Source of the DNA: Portulaca oleracea
Lineage: Eukaryota > Streptophyta > Magnoliopsida > Caryophyllales > Portulacaceae
Reading direction: 5' to 3'
DNA length: 64,000 bases
Assembly: GCA_029582165.1 (NCBI GenBank)
Contig: CM055892.1
Location: 13,930,754 to 13,994,753, forward strand
Each line of letters starts with the position of its first letter. Position 1 is the first letter of the stretch. A model generated the notes under the pieces. The model saw nothing but the letters and a program-made list of their open reading frames with translations, had not been told where the DNA came from and made no database searches. Position numbers and translations under genes: made by a program. Of the stretch, positions 22,713 to 34,560 are shown piece by piece.

Positions 22713-23729
22713 ATGGATATGGCGATTGAACGGGCAATCGGAAAGTTGAAGTTGACAGAAGAAGAAGAGGAGTTAGTTGTGGACTGCGACGGAGATGAAG
22801 ATGTGGAGAAGGCGGAGCAGATTGCGTTGAGTCTGCTTGGGAAACTACACACAAAACACTCGTTTAATGTAGGAGCGATGAAAGCCACCCTGAAAAACAT
22901 CTGGAGGCCAGGAAAGGGCATGGTGATCAAGGAACTGGATAAAAATCTATTCTTGTTCCAGTTTTTCTCGAAGGCGGATAAGATGGCGGTAATGATGGAA
23001 GGCCCTTGGACGTTTGACGGCCATGCACTATTACTAAAGGAACTCAACGGAACAGAAAAGTATTCAGTGGTAGTTTTCGATGCAATACGATTTTGGGTGA
23101 AGGTGTATGATGTACCAGCGATCAAACAGACCAGAGGACTTGTTGAGAACATGGCAAAGACAATGGGGAAGTTTGTCTGTGTTGATGAAAGCAACCTAAT
23201 AGGTATAGACAAATCCTTGAACTTCTGTGTGGATTTAGCCCTGAACAAACCACTTCGACATGGGATCAACGCAAAAATAGTAGGAAAGGAGATGTGGTTG
23301 AATGTGAAGTATCTCAAACTGCCAGACTTTTGCTTTGGGTGCGGAAAGTTGGGGCATACTTGCAAAGGATGCGAGGACTATGACAATGAGATAGTGGAAT
23401 CTGAACTACCATATAATATCAATTTGAAGGCATCCCCGCTAAGGAGCAAGCGTAGAGGAAGGGAAGGAGAAAAGGAGGAGGAAGTGAGACTGATACAAGC
23501 TTATAAGGAAGAGAAGAAGAACAAGAGTGCAAAGAAAAAACTGCGGTTTGACCCAGGAGGAACAGATAAGGCAAGTGCTCCGATGAATGTTGATGACCAG
23601 CTAACGCTAGAGGTGGGGTTAGACTCCTTCAAGAGAAAGCATCCAGAAGGAGAGACTTATGGATGGGAGGATCAGACGATAACTATGATGAGAGCGGCGG
23701 GTGCAGGGCACCGTCGCCTGGAGCCATGA
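22713..23729 (+). CDS. LINE ORF1 protein (DUF4283 + CCHC zinc knuckle)
   Basis: An intact 338-residue frame, the usual size for plant LINE ORF1. Residues about 30-190 form the DUF4283-type RNA-binding domain (FNVGAMKATLKNIWRP, FDAIRFWVKVYDVP). A zinc knuckle CFGCGKLGHTCKGC sits at about residues 207-220. The tail (about 245-290) is highly basic and suits RNA binding. The protein would coat element RNA in the cytoplasm. The stop overlaps the ORF2 start as ATGA at 23726-23729. The start is the first Met of the open frame that precedes the conserved domain. Confidence 0.88.
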   Translation: MDMAIERAIGKLKLTEEEEELVVDCDGDEDVEKAEQIALSLLGKLHTKHSFNVGAMKATLKNIWRPGKGMVIKELDKNLFLFQFFSKADKMAVMMEGPWTFDGHALLLKELNGTEKYSVVVFDAIRFWVKVYDVPAIKQTRGLVENMAKTMGKFVCVDESNLIGIDKSLNFCVDLALNKPLRHGINAKIVGKEMWLNVKYLKLPDFCFGCGKLGHTCKGCEDYDNEIVESELPYNINLKASPLRSKRRGREGEKEEEVRLIQAYKEEKKNKSAKKKLRFDPGGTDKASAPMNVDDQLTLEVGLDSFKRKHPEGETYGWEDQTITMMRAAGAGHRRLEP

Positions 23730-26700
23730 GTATCATATGCCTAAACTGCCGGGGATTGGGCAATCCTCAAGCAGTAAAGGATCTCCAGCGACTACTGGGG
23801 ATTCAGAAGCCCAACTTGGTTTTTCTCTCGGAAACCAAGCTTATTGCTAGAGAGATGACGGGGGTGATTGAACGAATGATAGGTTTCTGTGGGGTGGCAG
23901 TAGATAGTAGAGGTCGCTCAGGAGGCGTAGCGCTATGGTGGAAGGAGGGAGTGGATGTAAAGATCCTTTCAATGTACACTAATCACATTGATGCTCAAAT
24001 TAAGTGGATGAACAAAGAGGATCACTGGAGATTTACAGGCATATACGGCTTCCCGAAGACTGCAAATAAGCTTAAAACCTGTGAAATAATAATCAAGGAC
24101 CTCAAATCGCACTCGAATTTACCATGGCTAGTGGGGGGGGGGGGGACCTCAATGAAATCTTATATCATTATGAGAAGCATGGAGGCCCAATGAAATCAGA
24201 TTCGATCCTGGAAGCATTCCGAGAAACGCTAGACGAGTGCGGTCTTATGGACATGGGGTTTTCAGGTCACAAATACACTTGGTGGAATGGGCAGGAGGGT
24301 GAAGGTTCGGTGGAGGAAATTCTAGACCGCTTTTTTGCTCAAGAGTCTTGGGTGTGCCTATTTCCGGAAGCTAAGGTAATTCATGTAGATGATGATATAT
24401 CTGATCATCTCCCTATTGTTATGAAATGCTTTGGAACTCACCTAAATAGGAGACGACAAAAACGAAGGAGGTTCGAGGTGATGTGGACGCAAGACGAGAG
24501 ATGCCAAGACACTGTGCGGGGTGCTTGGGGAGTATCCACAAACGGTGACAGCATCCAAAGATGCATTCGGAAGATTTATAACTGTATGATGAAACAATTA
24601 GAATGGAACAGAACCGAATTCAGTAATGTGCAAAAGGAAATTCAGAAGACTACAAATACAATAGAGCTAACTACCGACCCAGTAGTGCGGAAAAGACTCC
24701 TGGGGGATTTGAGGAGTTGGAGACAGAAGGAGGAGATCATGTGGTGGCAACGCTCAAGGGTGCAGTACTTAATGCACGGAGACCAGAACTCCGGTTCGTT
24801 TCATCAACGGGAAAACGGCAGACAGAAAAAAACAACATTGAATCTCTAAAGGACGCCACAGGAAAAGCTCGCACGAACCCAGATGAAATTCAAGACATCA
24901 TCACAACCTATTTTGCTTGTCTTTTTACTACAGACAATCCACAGGAGTGTGAAGACCTACTTAATCTTGTAGATCCCAGAGTGGGGGATGAGATGAATAC
25001 AGAACTATGCAAACCGTATTCAAAAGAGGAAGTGACGGAAGCTTTGAAAATGATGCATCCGAATAAAGCCCCGGGTCCAGATGGGATGAGCCCATATTTT
25101 TTTCAGAAATTTTGGGATGATGTAGGTGACGATGTATCTACAGTTGTACTAGATGTGCTGTATGGAAACGCGAGCCCAGAGGAGATGAATCATACTCATG
25201 TAGCCCTAATCCCCAAAAAAAAGTAGACCGGAAGAGATTAGTGATTACCGCCCAATCAGTCTGTGCAATGAAACATATAAGTTGGTCACCAAGGTGATTA
25301 CGAATCGTCTCAAACCACTACTGTCGGCTATAATATCCCCAAACCAGAGTGCATTTACACCGGGCCGTATGATTACAGACAGCCAAGCAAGATGTGGGAG
25401 TATGGCGATTAAATTAGATATGGCGAAGGCATATGACAAGGTAGAGTGGTCTTTCCTTCGACGATTCTTACTCAGATTGGGATTCAGAGAGACATGGGTC
25501 AACGTGGTCATGTCATGTGTTGAAACCGCTACGTTTTCCTTCATTGTTAATGGGGAACCTTGTGGCCACGTCAAACCGAGCTGAGTATTGAGGCAGGGCG
25601 ACCCTTTATCGCCATACCTCTTTCTGTTTGTTATAGAGGCATTGTCGAGCCTTCTCAAAGAAGCGAACCGAACAGAAGGACTATCAGGGTACAAAGTGTG
25701 TCGTAGAGCGCCGGCGATCTCACATCTCCTATTTGCTGATGATTCACTGGTTTTTGCCAAAGCAACTGTCGAACAAGCCGTTATTATGAGACAACTACTA
25801 CAGCGATATGAGACCGCTTCCGGGCAAAAAATCAATCTAACCAAGTCAAGTGTGTCTTTTAGCAAGAAGGTGGGTCAACAAAGGAGGGATGAGATCCTCA
25901 TCACTCTAGATATGAAGGAAGTCTTGGCACATGAGAAATACCTTGGATTACCAACTCACATAGGCCAATCAAAGAGGAAAGCCTTTGCCCGAATCAAGGA
26001 TCGTACAATAAAAAGTGTCCGAGGATGGATGGCAAGGAACTTATCATGGGCGGGTAAGGAAGTCCTTGTAATGGCAGTTGCCCAGGCGATACCCACCTAT
26101 GCAATGAGTGTCTTTCGTCTACCGGACTCATTTTGCGACAACTTACAAGCGGCAATTACTAGGTACTGGTGGGGAGCTAAAGAAGGTCACCGAAAAATCC
26201 ATTGGGTCAAGAGAAGCAGATTGTGCGAGAGCAAAAGTCTCGGTGGGATGGGGTTTCGAGACCTTGCAGATTTCAATGATGCTTTGTTAGCATGGCAGGT
26301 GTGGAGGCTCATGCACAATCAAGACTCACTAGCGTATGTAATTCTGAAAGCCAAGTATTTTCCGTTTTGTGGAATCATGGATGTTAGCGTTCCATCGAAT
26401 GCGAGCTATATCTGGAAGAGCTTAAGTGGGGCGAGGTGGGCTGTGGAGAAGGGGACGCGATGGATTGTAGGGGATGGGTATTCTCTAAATATGTGGGAGT
26501 CAAAATGGATTCCAAGGCCAACCTCTTTCAAGGTCATAACACCAAAGAAAGAAGATTGTGCTTTAATTAGAGTGGGGGACCTAATTGATCGAGAGAAGGG
26601 AGTTTGGAGGGAAGACATGTTAGAGCGGATGCTGCTGAAGACGGATATTGAGCTGATTAAGACAATCCCTCTCTGCACACTGTGGCCGTAGCATAGGCTC

Positions 26701-27777
26701 ATCTGGCACTATGCAAATGATGGAGAACTGACAGTTAAAAGCGCCTACAGGTCTATCAGGGAATAGAAGCAAGAATCCCAGCCATCGACAAGCTTGACCC
26801 AAGGTGCAAACCAGATCTGGAAGGCGATTTGGAGCTTGAATGTGCCACCAAGAATAAAGCAATTTATGTGGCGAACTGCGGCAAACGCACTACCAACAAG
26901 CTCTAACTTTGCAAGGAGGTTTCCATCGTTTCAAGATCTCTGCATATGGTGTGGAGAAGAAGAGGAAACTGAATTGCACGCTTTGTTTCGCTGTCGGCAT
27001 GCCAAGAGCATCTGGATGCAGAGTGGTTTCAACCAGGACCTTTGGGGAGTTCGAACAGGTTCAGTGCAGGACATACGGGCGAATGCGAAGGAGAAAATTG
27101 GGGATTTGTGGGAGGTTTTCACTGGAATCACCTGGGGAATTTGGCAGAACAGAAATGTCAGATTGCACGAAAAGCATCTACACACACCGGAGGGAGTAGT
27201 GCATAATGCGAAGAATGTGTTCCATGAATTCCAACAAGCAAGAAAAGCAGTGGAGAATCATAGTAAAATTCCGATGCAGTGGCAATCGCCGCCTTCGGGA
27301 ATGATCAAAATCAATTTTGACGGAGCTAAGTTGGGCGAATGGGGGATAGGAATGGCCGCTGTTGGAAGAGATGAACAAGGAGCAGTTGTCTTCATGGGGC
27401 TGGAACAGCAGATGGGATTTGGGCGGGGGTCCGGAACTCACAGAAGCAAAAGCTTGCCGCCTAGCTTTGGAGATGGCCACAAAAAGAGGCATGTCTTTCA
27501 TTGTGATAGAAGGAGATTGCCAAGCCCTTATAGCAAAACTCAAGAAGAAAAGGATCCCAAACACAGAGATAGATTTTGAGGTTTCAGAAATTTTAAATTT
27601 AGCTCCCCATTTCAGTTTTTATTCTCTAGTTTTGTTAGTAGATTGGGTAACAGGGTGGCACACACCCTGGCCCATCTTCAACCTTTTGAACTAGGAAGAA
27701 GGAGTTGGTTGTATGAAAGGTCAGACGTAGTAACTGAGCTGGTCCTAGAAGACATTCACTCTGAAACAGATCAATAA
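23726..27777 (+). pseudogene. LINE ORF2: endonuclease, reverse transcriptase, RNase H
   Basis: Starts at the ATG overlapping the ORF1 stop. Endonuclease motifs: LNCRGLGNP, FLSETKL, DLNEIL and SDHLPI. Reverse transcriptase: NKAPGPDGMSPYFFQ, DYRPISLCN, KLDMAKAYDKVEW, QGDPLSPYLF and the catalytic FADD near 25735. Then zf-RVT (IWKAIWSLNVPPRIKQFMWR) and RNase H (NFDGA, EAKA, EGDC). Breaks: a 13-G run at 24133-24145, A runs near 24826 and 25217, a TGA at 25582, TAGs near 26689 and 26764, and shifts near 27425 and 27640. A short deletion lies between GRMITDS and the KLDMAK block. Confidence 0.9.
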
Positions 27778-27830
27778 GATTCCTGCTATTTCCATCAAAA
27801 AATAATAATAATAATAATAATAATATAAGC

Positions 27831-29429
27831 TTATTCTACCATAGTCTATGTTGTAAAAACCGGACCGGAGCGGCCGGTTCAACCGGTCCAACCAGGAACC
27901 GGACACTGGACGGTCCGACTCTGAGGTTAGCCCGTCTGACTGGTTTGACCGTCAAAAAACCGTCGAATCGGATTGAGCCGCGGTCAGACCAGTTTTTTAA
28001 AAAAATTGCATTTTTTCAAACAAAACCTGGATCCTTGAAACCCTAACTCTTCGCCTTCATTCGTCTTTCTGCGCCTCGCTCGAGCACGCTCGCCTACGCC
28101 TGCTCCCTCCTCTCGCGCTCCGTCCACGAGATCCCGACGCCACGATCAGGTGAGTCTTCTTTTTCTTTTTTTTTTTACCTCTTTGCTTCTCTTCTCATTT
28201 TCTCAATGCGATTGCTCAGTTCACTGACTGTCGACTCTTTGGGTTCTTGACTATTGAAATTTCATTGCTGCGACGCCAAAGGGAAGGAAAAGGAAGGAAG
28301 AAACTGGCTGTTGACTAGAAATGGTGGAGTGGAAGTTTACGTTTGTTTTCTGCTCTTTTCTTTCTAATTAATCCATCTCTATCTTTTTCCTGATTAATTA
28401 GAAAAAGGGAAATAAGGGAGAAACTGGCATCATGGAGATATGACAATGATATGCCCTGCTACGTGGTGCACTTACCCTTGTTTGAGTTGTTTCCCTTTTA
28501 CCTCTTTTCCAATTTGGCTCCATCTTCCCATAAACTCCACCAATTTCGATCAATGCATACATACAACGATACAACAAACTATTTCTCTTCCTTCACTTTC
28601 ATGTTGGGTCCCCCCCTATCTACTGCTTACACTTTGATCAAGGTTATTAAAATTGAGATCCTGATTCAGATTTATGGGGTAGTTAAATTAGAAGAAAAGA
28701 TATAATTATTTTCTACAAGTTAGAATCGGAATTAACCTAAGTAGGATTGAGATCGGAATGTAGATAGTAGAATCACATCGAGGGTTTGGGCTTTGGGTAA
28801 CCTTTTTGTAATTCGGCTCCTTGCCTGGAATAAGTGAAAAAAAATTAAGAGTTTATAGTTTTTAATCTGAAAATTTTTTTAATTCGTGACCGGTTCATGC
28901 CGGTTTTGACTGGTTCAACTGGTGGCCCGGGTCAACCGGCTCAATCCGGTTAAACTGATCCGACCAGTTGAACCATTGACCCACTGGGTCAACCGGTTCG
29001 ATGACCGGTCCGGTTCTGACAACATAGACCATAGTTAAAAAATCTTTTACACTATAATAGTTGAAACGTATAATTACTCTTCATTTTACTATTAAGAAAA
29101 TCAAAATTAATATATATTTACAATATGACTCGTTACAATAAATAATTCTATAAGTTAAGATATAATTTTTTAAAAATTTGAATATTTTTAAGGAAATTCT
29201 ATCATAATTGACTTTTTCCAACTATCATAGTTGAAAAAGTGTAGATACCATTGATTTCACCATAAAATTCCAAATCAATATAGGTTAATCAAAGTAACTT
29301 GTTATAATAATTAACCATGTTTAATAGGACATAAATCTTTATAACAAAATGACATATTTTTGATAAATTAATGATATAAAATTTTTAATTACCATAGTTG
29401 GAAAAAGAAATTCAACTATGGTAGAATTA
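27831..29429. mobile_element. PIF/Harbinger-like MITE split by a hAT element
   Basis: The outer inverted ends are TTCTACCATAGTT at 27834 and its complement ending at 29426, flanked by TTA at 27831-27833 and 29427-29429. A TTA duplication is typical of PIF/Harbinger elements. Without the hAT insert the MITE is about 400 bp and AT-rich, with internal partial copies of its own end (near 29213-29250 and 29390). It is non-coding. Confidence 0.7.
27838..29035. mobile_element. Non-autonomous hAT-like element inside the MITE
   Basis: The 8-bp duplication ACCATAGT lies at 27838-27845 and 29028-29035. Ends read CTATGTTGT...AACCGGACCGG and its complement. The subterminal DNA is full of CCGGTTCAACCGG-type repeats. 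The interior has an A-rich to CT-rich leader that looks like the 5' region of a lost transposase gene, but no transposase. Length is 1182 bp (27846-29027). Confidence 0.87.
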
Positions 29430-29673
29430 TTAATATATCCCTCTGTTTAATGATAATACAGAGAAGTCAATTTAACCATCTTATCTTGTGTATTCCTCCG
29501 TTCCAAAATGTTTGTTCCAACTTGACTAGTTATGTCAAGTTTTATAAATTTTGATTGTTAACTTATCAAATTATACAATGACTTAGTGTATAAAATTATC
29601 GTTATTAGATTTATGATAGAAAATATTTATGTCTAAACGTAATATTAGAAGTCTTGATAAGATAAAATACAAA
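29430..29673. mobile_element. Truncated Stowaway-like MITE end
   Basis: TTCCTCCGTTCCAAAATG at about 29491 resembles a Stowaway terminus, but the matching right end is not seen before the CACTA terminus at 29674. Confidence 0.45.
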
Positions 29674-29973
29674 CACTACAAGGATTGGGTCCAATAGCTA
29701 CATTTTTTGATAATATTTCTACATTTAGAGGTGTAGATATAAAATCACTGCTACACCTGAGGAGGTGTAGGAATTTTGAGTGTGAGTAAATTTAGCTACA
29801 TGTGAGGACATGTAGGTAATTTAGCTACATGTGGCAGGTGTAGGAATCCTAATCTTAATTCTCACATGCTAGAGGTGTAGCTATTTGATATAATGTCCGT
29901 AGCATTCTTACAATGGAAATTATTTTAAATTAAAACTTGCTACATGTATCAGGTGTAGCTATTTGATAAAATT

Positions 29974-29993
29974 CTATTATTATTATTATTATT

Positions 29994-30029
<36 letters not shown>

Positions 30030-30056
30030 ATTGCTGCTGCTGCTACTGGTGTGTGA

Positions 30057-30107
<51 letters not shown>
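29974..30107. repeat. Compound microsatellite
   Basis: Consecutive blocks of (ATT)n, (GTT)n, (GCT)n, (GT)n and (TA)n stand without spacers inside the CACTA 3' region. Confidence 0.92.
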
Positions 30108-30109
<2 letters not shown>

Positions 30110-30636
30110 CACGTTAAAAGGAGAAGAAAAGATGATAACAAAATATATTAATAATGCTACGAAAATTAAGTTGCAAAATGATTACGACATATAGAAGAAA
30201 GGTGCATATGTAGATGATGACATTACATATTGTTCCAACGAAAATATAGTTTAGTTTGATCGAAAGTAAAAAAGAGTGAATTGTCACAGCTAACATTGTA
30301 CGATATAAAAAGGATCAATCCTACAATTAACTAAAAGTTAAAACATAGTTCATCATTTCACATTCTCCCTTAGATGGCTTGGTCATTGTGGTCGCTTTGA
30401 GAGGTCGGGTTCATCTCGATTTTGATCGCCTAATAGATCTGGAAGCTGAAAAAGACACAAAAGAAAGTAGATATCAAATATTACTTCCAATGTCTAAAGC
30501 AATCGAAAATATGCATTGTGTTTGCCAACATATTCTATAAGTACAACATAGCAACAAGTTGTCTATAGGTAAGTTGTAGTCATTAAACAGTTCACGGGGA
30601 AGTTAAATTAATCATTTGCAATCGTGTATATTTATA

Positions 30637-30661
30637 TATATGTGTGTGTGTGTGTGTGTGT
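30637..30661. repeat. (GT)n microsatellite
   Basis: About 11 GT units in the last intron of the CACTA gene. Confidence 0.8.
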
Positions 30662-31077
30662 ATCGTAAGTAAATTGACGAAGAAACTAATTTAAAAATGG
30701 AAAAGATACAAACCTGTGGTCGATAAACTTCGCCAGTAAATAGTTGACTCGGACCTATAGTTCCTGGATTAGCATTTCTTCCACAAACACAATTTCGCAT
30801 CATAAGTTGACGTTGTAAATCGGCAAGAATATGCATTGCGTTTATCAACATCCAGGGACGAAGCCAGGGCTTCACATGGGGGGGGGGGACAAATCACTCG
30901 ACAAGTTGGCTTATTAATTTATAGTTACAAATTAAAAATAAAAATTTTATAGTATAAATATATAAACAGTCACATTAGTAGATAATACATAAAAGGAAAA
31001 TAATTTAACAATAATTATTAGGTATTAAATAAAACCAAGCAAATACAATATTAAGTTGTTGTAGTATAAATAAATTT

Positions 31078-33551
31078 CTAAAGAAGTGCCCCGTGCTCTC
31101 TTAAATCATAAAAATCATCTATAATAGAATCTATATTGAACCTCTTAGCTAACTTCCTTTCAATATAGACCAGCATACAATTTTCAAGATAATCATCACC
31201 CATCTTATTCCTAAGCTTGGTCTTCAAAGCATTCATTGCCGAAAAGGCTCGTTCTGTGTTTGCTGTAGAGACTGGAAGAGTAAGAACAAGCGTAATCAAT
31301 CTATAGAGAGGATAAATATCACATTTTTTTGTTTCCACAAGTCAATGGCACATTTCAGAAAGAGTTGACAACTTCTTGATATCCGAACCCCTTGATATCT
31401 CTACCTCATAATGGCGTAGCTGAATTCTCAAATCATTCTTCTCTATCTCTGTGAAGTCATCATGATAGAAGTTGTCAACTAGACTGCAAATATCAGCAAT
31501 CTTAAATTCATCTCTTGGATCCAAAGCACACATTAATCGAAGTAACTCCATTGCATTTCCATTGAATCTACTTTCTAACTCATGCATTTGAAAATCAATG
31601 GTGGCATTAAAGATATCAACTCGATAGTAGTGCTTAACTGTAAATTGATCATATTGGTGACGAGCACCACCCCCTCTAGCAATATAAGTAGCATTGAAAT
31701 CTGGTAGGTCAATATTACGGCGCTCGCAAAATGACTTTACATTGTCCAAAAGAGAATCTCATCCATCATCTCTTAGTTTCTGAAGCAATACTTTTGTGCT
31801 TGAAACTAGTTGCAAAGCATTTAAAATATCTTGAGACTTTCGCTGTAGAGATTGACAAAGCATGTCGATGATCTCCATAATGGCATTCATCATATGCATG
31901 ATAAGATGAAGTCAAAACTGGTCATAATTTCATATGCAGCATCTGCCTCACCCCGCTTAGCTGAAGTATTCCCCTCTTCAATTAACTTGAGAAGCACAAC
32001 ACATGGAGGACTATACATTTTTATCAACCTACCAGATTAAGCACAACACATGAGAGCCCCAACGAGTATCGCCAGGCCGTTGTAAAGTGCCAATCTGATT
32101 AAGCCCGGTGTCGGTTTCAATCTCACCATTATCAACCAAATAAGCAATCTCCTCAGCGTAAGCAGCCTTTAACTCATCATTACGCTTATGGGAAGCTAGC
32201 ACAATGTTGATAATGGTATTCAACTAAGAAAAGAATTTGTAGACTGGCTTAACTTCTTTTGATGCAGCAACTAATGCCAACTGCAAACGGTGGGCAAAAC
32301 AATGGACGTAATAAGCATAAGGGCAATCCTTGCTGACAAGAGCTGGTAGTCCATTCCACTCTCCACGCATATTGCTTGCACCATCATACCCTTGCCCACG
32401 AATATTTTGAATATTAAAGGCATAAAGAGACAATTTAGAGTAAATTGCATCTCGAAGAGTTATCGCAGAAATATTTATACCATGGACAATGCTAAAAAAA
32501 TCTCTCTCTAATAATGCCTTGACTATCAACATAACGTAAGACAATGGCTATTTGCTCTTGATTTGAAACATCACCGACTTCGTTAACGATGATACAAAAT
32601 TTTGAATCTTCAATCTCATCACAAATGGCTCTTTTTACTTTCTCTCCCATGACTTTTAAGATATCTTTTTGAGAATCAGGTGATGTATAGGAGTAAGTTT
32701 TAGGAGCATTTTCCTATACAACATTTGCAACTCTCGAATTATAAGAAGCCAAAAGTTTCATGAGTTCAATAAAGTTCCGCGATTTTGAGAGTCTTTAGTT
32801 TCATCATGACCTCTTAGAGCACATCCTTGGAAAGCCAAATAGAGAATTGCATCAATTGAAACCTTCAAACGCAACCTATTTTCTTGGATTTGCTTCGAAA
32901 ACTGTTTTTCAAATATTTAGGGCATGTGCTGCCTTTGATTCAATAGATCCTCCCTACTTTGCTCAGCCTTTTTATGGGTTGAGTTTGGTTGTTTGCCCAC
33001 ATGATTTAAAAAGGCACAATCTTTTCCACCTACTTTCTTCCAATTTTGAAAGCCCTCAATTGAAAATACTTTGGAACCAGATGGATTATCTTCCTTATTA
33101 AAAAGATAACAAGGCAAACAAAAAGCAGCATTCTTCTCAGGAGAATATTCTAACCAAGAGAGATAGTTTTTGTACCAGGATGTCCGAAATCGACGAAGAT
33201 GACCTACATGCTCAGTTTGTGGAAAATTTTTGACAGGTTGGTAGGGACCTGCTTTTATATAAGCTCTCCGAATCTCATCTTGCAACTCTACAGGATATTC
33301 CCAAATTTGTCTTCTTTTTCCCGGATCACGCTCTAATGGCTCATCAATGTTTTCAACAATAATACGGGAGGAAATATCCGGAGGACAAGTTGATGCATTA
33401 GGTGCTTCACCAGGTCTTCTAGGCGTTGCCTCGCAGTCATTAGTCGGTGTTGGCTCATTTTCGCATGTAGACGCATTTGCTACAGTATCTTCCCGAGTCT
33501 CCTTTGTCTTTTAAACAACATATCAATTTTGCCTTGTGTTTGCCTCTTCAT
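31078..33551 (-). pseudogene. hAT transposase (TTF zinc finger, dimerisation domain)
   Basis: Starts at Met 33551 (MKRQTQGKIDMLFK). It contains a TTF-type zinc finger (SWYKNYLSWLEYSPEKNAAF then CLPCYLFNKE) and a DUF4371-like catalytic region (IRGQGYDGASNMRGEWNGL, YVHCFAHRLQLALVAASKEV, GDTRWGSH). The C-terminal hAT dimerisation motif is STANTERAFSAMNALKTKLR, before LENCMLVYIERK. The order matches the plant zinc-finger MYM/TTF hAT group. Stops and shifts near 33510, 32545, 32223, 32030-31850 and 31340 make it non-functional. Confidence 0.88.
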
Positions 33552-34560
33552 CTTGTCTATATAAATATCTAAAAAAAATAAACAATATTATATTTTCAAC
33601 TAAACAATCATTATTTAAAAATTAAATATATATATATATATATATATATAACAATATTGAAAAAAAGTAAATTCCATATAATTCTATCTATAAATTATTT
33701 TATATATATATCAAATATAACAATTCAAGATAAATCATAACGAAAGTTCAAAAATATGATAAATAATAATAACAAATAGGCCAATTATGATAAATAATAA
33801 CGAAAAAAATAATTATAAAAATGATAAATATAATAACCAAAAACAAAGAGGAAAAATATTAATCCTACCGAGCAAATGTACAATTAAGTGAATTAAGTAA
33901 TAATTAGAAAAATGAGCCAAATAATAATCTAATTAATTGTGTAATTAGTATAACTAACAAATACTAAAGAAATCACAACTTACAACTAAGATCATTACAT
34001 ATTTACATGGTACATAGGAAAAAGTTAATAGACTAAAAAAAATAAATTAGACTAATCTTCAAAAAAAATATAAAATTTCAACACCAAAAAAAATTAAAAA
34101 ATAAAGATACATATATACATGGTGAATTGATTATTGATGGTCTAATGGATGACGCATAACTGTATTGCATGAGTGTTGATTGACAAATAACAATTCACAA
34201 TTGAAAAAATTTGAATTCACAAAGAATTAAAAAAAAAAAGAATCAATAAACTATATATTAATATAGTGGAGTACTCATCAGTCATGGTGAATGAGAGTAT
34301 AATTACGAAATAGATAAATAGATTGGATAGTGAATTAGCATGTAACATTGAAATACTCACCAGTACAAAAGTCATCAATTCTGTAGCAAATTAGAGAGTT
34401 GGAGCCTTGGAAATTTGATATTGGGAAAAAGATGAAAAGTAATCAATTCTGTCAGACGGTTATAATTAGGGTTTCTTTATTTTATAACTGTTAAAAGAGA
34501 ATCTTTTTTTTCATCCAAAAATAATTTTATAATATATTAAATTTTTTTTGGGTTGGGGGG
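33552..34560. other. Non-coding 5' region of the hAT element
   Basis: Very AT-rich, with a (TA)n run at about 33627-33650 and many A runs. No coding feature. It would hold the transposase promoter. Confidence 0.6.

Larger units (their letters stand above)
22530..27832 (+). mobile_element. Full-length L1-type LINE with RNase H
   Basis: A 13-bp duplication ATAATATAAGCTT lies at 22530-22542 and 27820-27832. The element (22543-27819) has a short leader, ORF1, ORF2 with endonuclease, reverse transcriptase, zf-RVT and RNase H, and ends in an (AAT)n tail. Plant L1 elements with a C-terminal RNase H are a known group. ORF1 is open; ORF2 is broken by homopolymer shifts and several stops, so this copy is inactive. 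Confidence 0.93.

Noticed and set aside
22664..23365. 233-codon open frame on the - strand
   Set aside because: It is the antisense of LINE ORF1, which has the real domain order and zinc knuckle.
25245..25865. 206-codon open frame on the - strand
   Set aside because: Antisense shadow of the LINE reverse transcriptase.
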